From assembly GCF_900108365.1 (NCBI RefSeq), contig NZ_FNWQ01000002.1, positions 1,094,070 to 1,158,069 on the forward strand: 64,000 nucleotides of DNA, given 5' to 3'. Made by a program: the position numbers and the translations under genes. The DNA comes from Chryseobacterium culicis. Its GTDB lineage: Bacteria > Bacteroidota > Bacteroidia > Flavobacteriales > Weeksellaceae. The number at the start of each line of letters is the position of its first letter. Within the stretch, counting starts at the first letter, position 1. The notes beneath the pieces were generated by a model, which worked only from the letters and a program-made list of their open reading frames with translations, had not been told where the DNA came from and ran no database searches. Of the stretch, positions 9,644 to 18,060 are shown in pieces.

Positions 9644-10549
9644 TCAAACAATATCCGTTCTTAGGGCATTTGGGGTAACTCCGGTCTGTTTTTTAAAGTA
9701 ATTGGTAAAATAAGCGGGTTCTTCAAATCCTAATCCATAAGCGATTTCAGCAATATTCCAGTCTGTATGTCTCAGTAAAGCATTGGCTTCCTGAATAATT
9801 CTTGCAGTAATCTGCTGGCTGGTTGTTTTTCCGGTGATCTCTTTTACGGAACGGTTTAAAGAATTCACATGGATGGAAAGACTCTGAGCATAATCATTGG
9901 GGGTTTTCAATTTCAGAAAAGCTTCAGGACTGTCTATCGGAAACTGTCTCTCCAGCAGTTCCATAAATAAGGAAGCAACTCTTTGTGAAGCATTCTGATA
10001 AGGTTCAAAAGTATCTGCCGGCTGCATTCTCATCGTTTCATGGATCATCAGATGGAGATAAGCCCTCAGCATATCATATTTGTGAATATATTCTGACTGA
10101 ATTTCCGTCATCATTTTGGTATAAATCTCAGAAAGAATATTCTGCTGTTCTTCATCTATAAAGAAAACCGGAGTGCCGCCGATCCTGAAAAGCGGAGAAT
10201 CCTGCAGGTTTCCCATGCGGGTTCCGTTATGCAGAAACTGATCTGTAAACAAGCAGAACCAGCCTTTCTGATTTTCATCATCTGCTTCCCAGGAATAAGG
10301 AATGATAGGATTGGAAAACAATAATGCAGGACGGTCTACTTTGATCCATTTATCGGCATAATGAAGCTTTCCTTTTCCGATGATCAGTGAAATTTTATAA
10401 TAATCTCTTCTGCTGTAGGGAGTGAGCGGTGAGCAATATTCTCTTGAAAATACATTAAAGTGCCCCATTTTATTGACTCCGATACATTGTGAAGCCAGGT
10501 TGGGAGCATTTCTTTCATAAAAACCCTGAAGTGATTCGTGTGATTCCAT
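9644..10549 (-). CDS. AraC-family transcriptional regulator
   Basis: 301 residues: an N-terminal cupin-like sensing region (about 30-150) and a C-terminal pair of helix-turn-helix motifs, with NRSVKEITGKTTSQQI and the signature DWNIAEIAYGLGFEEPAYFTNYFKKQTGVTPN. It would bind DNA near the downstream aldo/keto reductase gene. This regulator type often precedes the enzyme it controls. The ligand is unknown. A 60-base gap and a hairpin separate it from the converging end of the gene at 10662. Confidence 0.93.
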   Translation of the reverse strand: MESHESLQGFYERNAPNLASQCIGVNKMGHFNVFSREYCSPLTPYSRRDYYKISLIIGKGKLHYADKWIKVDRPALLFSNPIIPYSWEADDENQKGWFCLFTDQFLHNGTRMGNLQDSPLFRIGGTPVFFIDEEQQNILSEIYTKMMTEIQSEYIHKYDMLRAYLHLMIHETMRMQPADTFEPYQNASQRVASLFMELLERQFPIDSPEAFLKLKTPNDYAQSLSIHVNSLNRSVKEITGKTTSQQITARIIQEANALLRHTDWNIAEIAYGLGFEEPAYFTNYFKKQTGVTPNALRTDIV

Positions 10550-10608
10550 AGATCAAAGTTATAAAATTCAAACAAATTAAATAATAATATTTCATCACGA
10601 AAAAACAA

Positions 10609-10633
10609 AATGGCTGACAAACTGCCAGCCATT
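10609..10633 (-). terminator. terminator below the gene at 10662
   Basis: AATGGCTG/CAGCCATT stem with a nine-base loop; on the minus strand it is followed by TTTTGTTTTTT. Confidence 0.7.
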
Positions 10634-10661
10634 TAAAAGTGATATAGAGTCGATCCCTGGG

Positions 10662-11120
10662 TTAATCCCAGTCATCGTCATGTCCGTGACCACGGTGTTT
10701 ATTTTGCTTTTTATAGTATTTCTCCTGATTTTTATAATATTTATCCTGCTGTTTACGGTATTTTTTATAATCGTTCTTGTTTCTGCCGTAAACGATAACC
10801 GGATTTTGTCCTCGGTAATATTTCTTTTTAAAGATCAGATACTTCTCCCTCCCCATGATTCTTTCCAGTTCAGAATACCGGTCGCCTCTCCATCTTCCCG
10901 GATCCACGACATATACTCTGTTCCAGGTATCATAATCCCGATATCTGTCATTCAGAACATAAATCTGATTGGCTTGTGTAGTAGAAAGCAACAGATCAGC
11001 AACTACCTGCTGCCAGTTAAGATCTGAAATACTCCTTCTGTAATCATTATAATAATCCGATTGGGCATAGCTCAAGCTAAATGTCCCGATCAAAAATGCT
11101 GTTAATATTAACTTTTTCAT
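10662..11120 (-). CDS. exported Tyr/Lys/His-rich protein of unknown function
   Basis: 152 residues with a clear signal peptide (cleavage likely after LSYAQ). The mature protein has a short predicted helical part (residues 30-60) and a C-terminal low-complexity tail rich in Tyr, Lys and Gln (KYYKNQEKYYKKQNK) ending HRGHGHDDDWD, a His/Asp tip that could bind metal (inference). No family name is recognised. It is monocistronic, with a terminator below and a long gap above. The TTQANQIYVLNDRY segment is reminiscent of stress-related periplasmic sensor proteins, but this is not enough to name it. Confidence 0.7.
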   Translation of the reverse strand: MKKLILTAFLIGTFSLSYAQSDYYNDYRRSISDLNWQQVVADLLLSTTQANQIYVLNDRYRDYDTWNRVYVVDPGRWRGDRYSELERIMGREKYLIFKKKYYRGQNPVIVYGRNKNDYKKYRKQQDKYYKNQEKYYKKQNKHRGHGHDDDWD

Positions 11121-11592
11121 TTCACTCCACTTTAAAATTAATCATCATGGTAGAGTCAATTAAAGTGCCAATTCTTAATCACAAATGCCAAAATTTGTTA
11201 ATAAAAATCATAAACAACTGATTATCTTTGAAGTATTTTCTCACTTTCTACAATATTATTGAATCTTAATTATTTAAATCACGTATAACATATATAATAC
11301 TCTGAATCACTAAAAACCATTATTAATCAACACTTAGCATCCTCAGGCATCGAAGTTGATGTGTTTTTGCTAAAGCTGATGCCATGATCAGATTCTTTAA
11401 AAACAAGTTTCATTACATTTTAGCATCACCATGTTTTAGACTTTCTCTATTATTTCCCAATGATGTTATAAAATTCGTTAAGATTCATCAGAATTTTTGA
11501 TTCATATTATATAATTTCGTAATTTTAATGAAGAGAACGGGTTATAAGAACCTCTTCTCAATTATTTTTAATCAACCAAATCTTACATTGCT
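11121..11592. other. 472-base intergenic region
   Basis: No gene is supported. It contains the promoter region of the divergent genes on either side. An imperfect hairpin, GAAGAG/CTCTTC around 11530-11560, lies just before the acetyltransferase start. A GGCATC/GATGCC pair lies near 11347 and 11380. Nothing more is recognised. Confidence 0.4.
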
Positions 11593-11880
11593 ATGGAAAA
11601 TATAAAGTTTCAGGTATCTCCATATCAGGATGAATTGCAGTTATTGATAGATGATAAGAAGGCAGGTTATATGTCCATTGAGGTTGACGGAAGACTGCTT
11701 ATTGTATATTATACCAAGCTTGATGAGGAGCGTGAAGGTAAAGGATATGCCAAACTATTGCTGGATGAGCTGGTACGCTACGCAGAAGAAAAAGATCTGC
11801 TGGTAGATCCCGAATGTGATTTTGTAAGACAGCAGTTTGAAAATCATCCCGCAAGATATAAAGAAATATGGCATGCCTGA
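11593..11880 (+). CDS. GNAT-like N-acetyltransferase (short YjdJ type)
   Basis: 95 residues, the size of the small GNAT_acetyltransf_CG/YjdJ-type domain. Seen: the acetyl-CoA P-loop region EEREGKGYAKLLLDELVRYAEEKDL and a closing FVRQQFENHPARYKEIW motif found in this subfamily. These proteins are cytosolic; most have no known substrate. The stop abuts the end of the converging metallo-hydrolase on the opposite strand. Family assignment is good; substrate unknown. Confidence 0.88.
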   Translation: MENIKFQVSPYQDELQLLIDDKKAGYMSIEVDGRLLIVYYTKLDEEREGKGYAKLLLDELVRYAEEKDLLVDPECDFVRQQFENHPARYKEIWHA

Positions 11881-12978
11881 TCAGCTTTGCCACCAGGCTG
11901 TAAACTGCTGCTCTGACTGATTGAGATCTACGATCTCACCGATCATCGGTGTGAGAACGTTGAGTTTATTATCTTTTCCGAACGCAGTTATCTTTTCTAA
12001 AGGTTCATTCCATGGATGAAGCGCCAGTGCGAATTTTGCGGCATGTACCGGGATTATCCGTTCTGCCTTGAGGTCAGCCGCCGCCTGGATAACCTCTTGA
12101 GGCAATGTATGAATGTACCTCCATGCTTCCCCATATTGCCCATTCTCCAGAACAGCATAATCGAACGGACCATACTGTTCACCAATGGTTTTAAAATGAG
12201 AATCATAGCCGCTGTCTCCTCCCAGAAAAATTTTCTTTGTGGGTGTTATCAGAACGTAAGAACTCCAAAGCGTATCATTCTTCCTGATTCTTCTTCCTGA
12301 GAAATGTCTGGCAGGAGTAAAAATAATTTTTATAGTATTTTTCAGATCAATTTCTGCTCCCCATTCTTCTTCAATAAGTGTACTTTCAGCATATCCCCAT
12401 CTTTCCAGGTGCGCTCCTACTCCAAGCGGTAGGATGGCCATTCCCGTTCTGTCTCTGATAGATTGTACCGTAGGATAATCGAGGTGGTCAAAATGATCAT
12501 GGGTAATCACCAGATAGTCAATATCCGGTATATCTTCAGGCTTAAAAATATCTGAACCTTTGAAAGCTTTATTGAAGTATTTAAAAGGGGATCCATATGA
12601 ACTTAAGACAGGATCAATCAGGAAAGAAACACCATCGGTCTGCAGATAATAGGATGAATGCCCCAGCCAGATAAATACGTCCTGATTTTTATCTATATTT
12701 TTTAAATCCGTATGAATGGACGGAATTTCTTTCAAAGGCTTCAAAAGGGGATCTTTTTTTCCTAAAAAGAAGTCATAGGCAACCTTAGACATTGAATAGC
12801 CTTCCGTAATGGAAGGTGTATGGCTGATATTCTGAAACTGTCTTTTTTTATAAAGCTTCGACTTTCTGATCCGGTTCAGTCGCTCTCCTTTCGGTACACC
12901 TCCAAACGCCTTCATGTTCATTACTATCAAAAAAGTAACTGTCAAAATAACTACACTCGTGATAATCCAATAAATCAT
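11881..12978 (-). CDS. MBL-fold hydrolase, NAPE-PLD-like, membrane-anchored
   Basis: 365 residues with one N-terminal hydrophobic segment (about 2-20). Seen: IWLGHSSYYLQTDGVSFLID, HDHFDHLDYPTV (HxHxDH), later FTPARHFSGR, LGGDSGYD and VHAAKF, an arrangement typical of the NAPE-PLD/UlaG-like branch of metallo-beta-lactamase proteins. These cleave phosphodiester or lactone bonds in lipid-related substrates. The likely site is the inner membrane facing the periplasm or the cytosolic face. It is convergent with the acetyltransferase gene and no operon partner is evident. Confidence 0.9.
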   Translation of the reverse strand: MIYWIITSVVILTVTFLIVMNMKAFGGVPKGERLNRIRKSKLYKKRQFQNISHTPSITEGYSMSKVAYDFFLGKKDPLLKPLKEIPSIHTDLKNIDKNQDVFIWLGHSSYYLQTDGVSFLIDPVLSSYGSPFKYFNKAFKGSDIFKPEDIPDIDYLVITHDHFDHLDYPTVQSIRDRTGMAILPLGVGAHLERWGYAESTLIEEEWGAEIDLKNTIKIIFTPARHFSGRRIRKNDTLWSSYVLITPTKKIFLGGDSGYDSHFKTIGEQYGPFDYAVLENGQYGEAWRYIHTLPQEVIQAAADLKAERIIPVHAAKFALALHPWNEPLEKITAFGKDNKLNVLTPMIGEIVDLNQSEQQFTAWWQS

Positions 12979-13150
12979 TTTTCAAAAAATAATGATCAAA
13001 GGTATTGACTTTTGTACTGAAATTAAAAAATATTCCATTCTACTCGTTTTTTTAACTAAATTTATCATGTATTAAAAAAAATTTATCAGGCATTTAGGTA
13101 CGTATTAATTTTAAACTGTCTATTTTAGCACCTTAAAAAACTCAGATACA

Positions 13151-14692
13151 TTGAAAAATTATTCGGTAATATTTCTCCTCGCTATTTTTTCGTCATGTGC
13201 CTCTATAAAAAAACACAACGAACAGCGGGCTTCATGTATTCCACCGGAGCAGCTTAAAGAAGATGTGGACTTTGCGTATTCAAAACTACAGCAAATGCAC
13301 CCTCAGTTATACTGGTATATTCCCAAGAAGGAATTGGAACATAAATTTGACAGTCTTAAACAGACCATTACCGAGCCTTTAACTCCTCTTCAGTTTTATT
13401 TTAAACTTCAGCCGGTAATTGCGGGAATCCGTGAAGGGCACCTTTCATTGAGAATTCCCAGAAAGAAATTTACCAAAAGAGAGTATAAAAGACTGGAACA
13501 CCAGAAAGGAATGTTCAGCCGTTTTGAATATTACATTAAGGGAGATCAGATGTATATTATTCAAAACAGGGATTCTATTGAACATATTAAACCCGGAACT
13601 GAAATCTTATCCATCAACAATGTTCCTGTTTCAGAGTATATAAAGAAATACAGAAGCCTGATCAGCAGTGACGGAGACAATACGACGTTCTACCCTTACT
13701 TTTTGAAGGATCTGTTCTTTAATTTTTATACCGCAGAAAATGGTTTTGGCAGCAAAGCCACTCTTGAAACCCTTTATCAGGGTGAGAAAAAAACCTACAC
13801 TTTAACCAGAGAGATAAAGACTGATTCTGACCTGGAAAAGGATAAGGAAATGAAGAAAAAAACCCAGGAAAAGAAATTGAATGATTATGTAGCGGCAAGC
13901 AATTCATACAACAGAAGCTTTAAATTTCTGGATCAGGACAGCACCATTGCCTATATCAAGGTAAAAAGTTTCTCCAGAGAATATTCTGATGAGTTTTATA
14001 AAAAGACTTTTGCCAGGATCAATGAAGCAAAGGCCCCCTACCTCATCATAGATGTCCGAAATAATTACGGAGGATCACTGTATGAAATCAATAATCTCTA
14101 TTCCTATCTTGCCGAAGCTCCTTTTACATTAATTAAACCTTCGCAGTTAACGTCAAGAACGGCTCCTCTTCGCACGAATTATTTCAGAAAAAGCAACCCT
14201 TTGGAATATGCACTAAAAAGTATTGCGTACCCGAGCTATTTTTTTGCACAGACTTTCAGTACGTATAAGAAAGACGGAAAAGTTTTCTATAAAATGAAAG
14301 CCGATAAACCCACAAAACCGAATAAAGCAGCGTTTCATGGAAAAGTTTTTGTACTGATCAATGGCGGAAGCTTCTCAGCTTCTTCTATTATTACAGCGAA
14401 ACTTAAGAATGACAAAAGAGCAATTCTTGTAGGCGAAGAAACCGGGGGTGCCAATGACGGAACAGTCGCAGGTTTCTATTCGTACCAGAAGCTGCCCAAT
14501 TCTGAAATCAGATTTCCGATCGGATTACTTTTAGTACAGCCTAATATCAGCTTTTCAGACTCCCGGAGAGGCGTGGTTCCCGATGTAACTGTTACTGAAA
14601 GTATGCAGGACATTATTGATAAAAAAGATCCCCAGCTGGCTTGGATAAAAAACGAAATTGCTAAAGAAAAAGAAAATAAGGGACAGTATTGA
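13151..14692 (+). CDS. S41-family peptidase, lipoprotein, TTG start
   Basis: 513 residues. The N-terminus has a lipoprotein signal (LLAIFSSCASIKK, Cys at about 16), so the enzyme probably sits in the periplasm. It holds an N-terminal helical domain, a PDZ-like region (about 130-175) and a C-terminal tail-specific protease core with INGGSFSASSII (nucleophilic Ser) and VGEETGGANDG. The first codon of the frame is TTG at 13151; there is no in-frame ATG ahead of the signal sequence, which supports the TTG start. It is transcribed alone and ends at a strong terminator. Confidence 0.88.
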   Translation: MKNYSVIFLLAIFSSCASIKKHNEQRASCIPPEQLKEDVDFAYSKLQQMHPQLYWYIPKKELEHKFDSLKQTITEPLTPLQFYFKLQPVIAGIREGHLSLRIPRKKFTKREYKRLEHQKGMFSRFEYYIKGDQMYIIQNRDSIEHIKPGTEILSINNVPVSEYIKKYRSLISSDGDNTTFYPYFLKDLFFNFYTAENGFGSKATLETLYQGEKKTYTLTREIKTDSDLEKDKEMKKKTQEKKLNDYVAASNSYNRSFKFLDQDSTIAYIKVKSFSREYSDEFYKKTFARINEAKAPYLIIDVRNNYGGSLYEINNLYSYLAEAPFTLIKPSQLTSRTAPLRTNYFRKSNPLEYALKSIAYPSYFFAQTFSTYKKDGKVFYKMKADKPTKPNKAAFHGKVFVLINGGSFSASSIITAKLKNDKRAILVGEETGGANDGTVAGFYSYQKLPNSEIRFPIGLLLVQPNISFSDSRRGVVPDVTVTESMQDIIDKKDPQLAWIKNEIAKEKENKGQY

Positions 14693-14698
14693 ATATAA

Positions 14699-14732
14699 GT
14701 TCGGCGGGCTTTCAGCCCGCCGAACCTTTTTT
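14699..14732 (+). terminator. strong terminator after the S41 peptidase gene
   Basis: Perfect twelve-pair stem GTTCGGCGGGCT/AGCCCGCCGAAC, loop TTC, then CTTTTTT. It overlaps the 3' end of the converging gene at 14731. Confidence 0.93.
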
Positions 14733-15321
14733 ATCTTCTTAATTCTTCCAAAAGATCTTCAATATGTTGTATATATCTTCCGTAATAACGATGGTACCAG
14801 AACTTTCCGACTACATAAAGCAAAAACAAACCTATGGTCACAGTTCCAATTAAAACGACTGCAATTTTAAGCTCACTCAGAGGATGCGGCCACGGGATAA
14901 ATTCAAGGACAATAAGGATTTCGCAAACCAGAAAGGGGGCAAAACTGATATAATAAGAAAGATAATACTGTTTATTAAGGTTCAGCTGCATCACCAGATC
15001 TTTCAGAGAATCATAGGTTTTTGGTGCAGGATTACTGATATCATTATACAATTTAAAAAATTTGCTGAAAAAGAAAACGGTAACAATCAGCATGGATGCA
15101 ATCAAAACCGTTATGTACAGTTGAAGCTTGAAAGGTCTGCATACAGAGCACACCAGAAAGGCAAAAACAAAGATTCCTATCATCCACCAGAATTCCACCC
15201 GCATGTTTTTGCGTATTTTTTCGAGGGGAAGATTCAGTTTATTTCTCTGCTCAAGGCTTATTTCAGGAGTTTCCTCCACAATATCTTCATTCCATGTATT
15301 TTTGAATTCGTCTATATTCAT
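14731..15321 (-). CDS. membrane protein paired with ECF sigma factor (copy 1)
   Basis: 196 residues: a hydrophilic N-terminus (FKNTWNEDIVEETPEISLEQ) followed by four hydrophobic segments and a short basic tail. It starts 14 bases after the ECF sigma gene at 15336 and is paralogous to the protein at 16571 (shared LWN, PEISLE and YYGRYI/YMYGRYI segments). Position directly after an ECF sigma factor suggests an anti-sigma-like or signal-sensing role, but no anti-sigma domain is recognised. Real gene: high; role: inferred from context. Confidence 0.78.
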   Translation of the reverse strand: MNIDEFKNTWNEDIVEETPEISLEQRNKLNLPLEKIRKNMRVEFWWMIGIFVFAFLVCSVCRPFKLQLYITVLIASMLIVTVFFFSKFFKLYNDISNPAPKTYDSLKDLVMQLNLNKQYYLSYYISFAPFLVCEILIVLEFIPWPHPLSELKIAVVLIGTVTIGLFLLYVVGKFWYHRYYGRYIQHIEDLLEELRR

Positions 15322-15335
15322 CGGGTTGCGGATTT

Positions 15336-15845
15336 TTAATGTTGGTTAATTTTTATTTGGCTTAAGATATCTTTAAGTTTATTTTTTGCCCGGTTCATTT
15401 TAACCCTGGCATTCACTTCAGAAATTCCCATCTGCTCTGCAATCTGTTTTCCAGAAAAATCTTCAAGATAGTAGAAGATAAAAGCTTTATCAATAGGATT
15501 AAGCAGATGAATTGCGTTATACATTGCTCCAAGGCGTTCTTCTTTACGGTAGTCATAATCTTCCTGAACAATAATCTGGTTAGAAAAATCTTCATTGGCA
15601 ATAAAGTTTCTGCGCTTTTCGGACTTCAGGAAAATAATGGCGGTATTCAGAGCAATTCTGTATAGCCATGTAGAAAATTCGCTTTCACCTCTGAAACCGG
15701 GGAATGCTTTCCAGAGCTGATAGGTGATCTCCTGAAAAAGATCATCACGATCCTCTTTTTCAGTCATGTACATTTTAGAAATCTTAAAGATGATTCCTTT
15801 ATGCTGTTCAATTTGACGTATAAACTCTTGTTCTGATGAGATCAT
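15336..15845 (-). CDS. ECF sigma factor (copy 1)
   Basis: 169 residues, an ECF sigma-70 family protein with region 2 (FKISKMYMTEKEDRDDLFQEITYQLWKAF) and region 4 (FSGKQIAEQMGISEVNARVKMNRAKNKL, the -35-recognising HTH). It directs RNA polymerase to a stress or signal regulon. The membrane-protein gene immediately follows and is a likely partner. A second such pair lies at 16571-17907, so this is a local duplication. The sigma has no extra C-terminal domain. Confidence 0.92.
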   Translation of the reverse strand: MISSEQEFIRQIEQHKGIIFKISKMYMTEKEDRDDLFQEITYQLWKAFPGFRGESEFSTWLYRIALNTAIIFLKSEKRRNFIANEDFSNQIIVQEDYDYRKEERLGAMYNAIHLLNPIDKAFIFYYLEDFSGKQIAEQMGISEVNARVKMNRAKNKLKDILSQIKINQH

Positions 15846-16149
15846 AGGATTTTACTCTATAGAGTTAGTTTTCGTTTAAAAAAATTGTTACAGTATTTTT
15901 ACAAAGAAATAAAAAAAACCCGGCAGAAATACACTGCCAGGCCTCATTATGTGTTTTTAATGGTACTATTTTCTCAGAATCGTCTTTTTTCCGAAATCAT
16001 TTATATCGAATCTTATCTTCAAGACTTTTACAAAAATTATCTTGTCTGATGTGAACAGTTAGTAGGAAAAAAGTAAATATGTTACATCAAAAAATAGAAA
16101 AACCTGATATTTTTTCATATCAGGCTTATATTGGTAGTAAATTCTTTTA
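15846..16149. other. 304-base intergenic region with two hairpins
   Basis: Stem CCCGGCAG/CTGCCAGG (15919-15941, one G-T pair on the minus strand) is followed on the minus strand by a long T run. Stem CCTGATAT/ATATCAGG (16103-16124) is also followed by a T-rich stretch on the minus strand and terminates the gene at 16150. What the first hairpin terminates is unclear, because no gene lies between the two. Confidence 0.55.
16103..16124 (-). terminator. terminator after the gene at 16150
   Basis: Eight-pair stem CCTGATAT/ATATCAGG with a six-base loop, then TTTTTCTATTTTTT on the minus strand. Confidence 0.8.
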
Positions 16150-16509
16150 TTAATTTAAATCTAAGAAATCATCTTTTTCAAGATAATGGTTCAGTGCTTC
16201 TATAAGTTGGGAAGAAGTAACGTCAGCGCGCTGTCTGAAAGCAAGATCCACCACATCCTGAATATTCTCATCAGAGCACAAATAATTAAGCTTGTTGTGA
16301 AAAACAAAATCAGGCAAGACTTCATGATCACTTTCACCAATATCCAACGGATCACCAACAAAAATTTTCATTTCAGGTTTAAATGCATCGGTTGAAGAAT
16401 AGACCGCGTAATTATATTCCGGGTCAAAAGAAGCTTTCCTGTCCTGCTTGGTCTTTACAAGCTCCAGGAATTCTTCTATAGAATACACCTGGTTTTTAAA
16501 ATCATCCAT
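16150..16509 (-). CDS. hypothetical protein (possibly DUF7716-like), acidic
   Basis: 119 residues, no signal peptide or membrane segment, strongly acidic, with VYSIEEFLELVKTKQDRKASFDPEYNYAVYSSTD and IEALNHYLEKDDFLDL. The layout resembles small immunity-like or cytosolic DUF7716 proteins, but this recollection is weak. It lies between the two sigma/membrane pairs, transcribed in the same direction, with its own terminator. No toxin partner is visible next to it. Real gene: likely; function unknown. Confidence 0.6.
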   Translation of the reverse strand: MDDFKNQVYSIEEFLELVKTKQDRKASFDPEYNYAVYSSTDAFKPEMKIFVGDPLDIGESDHEVLPDFVFHNKLNYLCSDENIQDVVDLAFRQRADVTSSQLIEALNHYLEKDDFLDLN

Positions 16510-16570
16510 CTGATATTTTTTTACAACTCAATTTTTTAAAGATAGAAATTTTACAGAAAATAAGATAATG

Positions 16571-17386
16571 CTAATTCAGTTTATTTAAAGCCCTCTGCAA
16601 AGATCCGATATCCAGAAAACCAAGCTTGGCTCCTGCAACAATGATTATCAGAAGGACAGCAGACAGAAATGCAATGATCACAAAATACATGGATACAAAC
16701 CAGATAACCGTATTCAGGATGTTTCCTTTAATTCCCATTCTATTCATCAAAAACTTCTGAGAGCGCTCAAACCATGTTTTTCTCTTTTCAATTACCGGGC
16801 TTACTTCAAGCCCGTTCAGTTCGTCTACCACACGCACTACATCATCAATATACCGGCCGTACATATAATAGATCCAGTACCTGATAATAAAAGCAATCAG
16901 CAGCAGCGTAATCAGAACACTTACGCCGAAAATTGCCAGATTATATTCCATATCAAAATGAAAATTGATCTGGATCAGAGAAAGAAGAAACCCAAGAGGA
17001 ATATAAGAGATATAATAGGAAATATAAATTTCTTTAGAGATCAGAAGCTGCGTTTTAAGCGTAAACAGATCATAATTCGTATTGATGCTGTTCTTACGGA
17101 GAAGCCTGTATAATTTCAGAAATCGGGAATAAAAGTAAACAATAATAGCAACGGTAAGAATGGTAACAAATAACGAAATCGTTTTAATATTAGAATCCTG
17201 AGAGGCAAACGGAAAGCCTGTTAAAAGTAATGGAAGCGTAAAGATCATCAGCCAGAATTCAGTCTGCATATTCACTTTCAGCATTTCCAACGGAGAATGT
17301 ATTTCCTTCTGTTTTTCCAGAGAAATTTCAGGGGATTCCTGTCCTGTATCTTTATTCCAAAGTTCCTTAATGTTTTTTAGCTCCAT
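16571..17386 (-). CDS. membrane protein paired with ECF sigma factor (copy 2)
   Basis: 271 residues. The first 190 align with the 196-residue protein at 14731 (LWNKDT, ESPEISLEK, then four hydrophobic segments ending YYMYGRYID). It then has an extra 80-residue C-terminus with one further hydrophobic segment near 225-255. It begins 11 bases after the ECF sigma gene at 17398, matching the copy-1 arrangement. The longer tail may be an added sensing part (inference). No known anti-sigma motif is seen. Possibly a regulator of its sigma factor. Confidence 0.78.
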   Translation of the reverse strand: MELKNIKELWNKDTGQESPEISLEKQKEIHSPLEMLKVNMQTEFWLMIFTLPLLLTGFPFASQDSNIKTISLFVTILTVAIIVYFYSRFLKLYRLLRKNSINTNYDLFTLKTQLLISKEIYISYYISYIPLGFLLSLIQINFHFDMEYNLAIFGVSVLITLLLIAFIIRYWIYYMYGRYIDDVVRVVDELNGLEVSPVIEKRKTWFERSQKFLMNRMGIKGNILNTVIWFVSMYFVIIAFLSAVLLIIIVAGAKLGFLDIGSLQRALNKLN

Positions 17387-17397
17387 TGTTGTATCAG

Positions 17398-17907
17398 TTA
17401 ATTCGAATCTTTTTCCAGCCGGGTAATGATGTCTTTCAGTTTTTCCTTTGCCCTTTTCAGCTTCACCCTCGTGTTCACTTCCGTAATTCCGAGCTGAACA
17501 GCAATTTCTTTACCAGAAAACCCTTCCAAAAAGAAAAAGATAAGAGCTTTGTCTATGGGGCTCAACTGATGAATAGCTTCATACATCCGCTTCATATTCA
17601 TATCATCCGTATCATTATAAGGTTCCTGCCTGGCATTCAGCCTGTCTACATTTTGATTCTGTATAAAACTACGTTTTTTTTCACTTCTCAGGAATACAAT
17701 GGCCGTATTCAGTGCAGTTCTGTACAGCCATGTGGAGAAATCACTTCTCTTTTGAAAATCACCGTATGATTTCCAGGCCTGGTAAATGATCTCCTGATAG
17801 AGGTCATTCTGATCGTCCTTATTATCCATATACATTTTAGAGATCTTGAAAACCACCCCTTTGTGCTTTTCAATTTTCTCTAAAAATTCTTTTTCCGGTG
17901 AAGACAT
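17398..17907 (-). CDS. ECF sigma factor (copy 2)
   Basis: 169 residues, the same length as the paralogue at 15336 and clearly similar (FKISKMYMDNKDDQNDLYQEI, HQLSPIDKALIFFFLEGFSGKEIAVQLGITEVNTRVKLKRAKEKL). Region 2 and region 4 are both intact. It would direct RNA polymerase to its own promoter set; being a close paralogue of copy 1, the two may overlap in promoter choice. The gene precedes its own membrane-protein partner at 16571. No promoter of the TAnnTTTG type was seen within 100 bases. Confidence 0.92.
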   Translation of the reverse strand: MSSPEKEFLEKIEKHKGVVFKISKMYMDNKDDQNDLYQEIIYQAWKSYGDFQKRSDFSTWLYRTALNTAIVFLRSEKKRSFIQNQNVDRLNARQEPYNDTDDMNMKRMYEAIHQLSPIDKALIFFFLEGFSGKEIAVQLGITEVNTRVKLKRAKEKLKDIITRLEKDSN

Positions 17908-17993
17908 GATTTACACACTGATCCTTAGATGATTTTTATAAAAAACATCATCCTATTATAACACAAACTATAATTTCCGGTATTAAGTTAAAA

Positions 17994-18029
17994 AAATCCT
18001 CAAAAAACCAAGCAGTTTATTGAGGATTT
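17994..18029 (-). terminator. terminator after the aldehyde dehydrogenase gene
   Basis: Stem AAATCCTCAA/TTGAGGATTT with a 16-base loop, followed by a T-rich stretch on the minus strand. Confidence 0.75.
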
Positions 18030-18060
18030 TTATTTATGTTAAATTCGGTACCAGTCTGAA

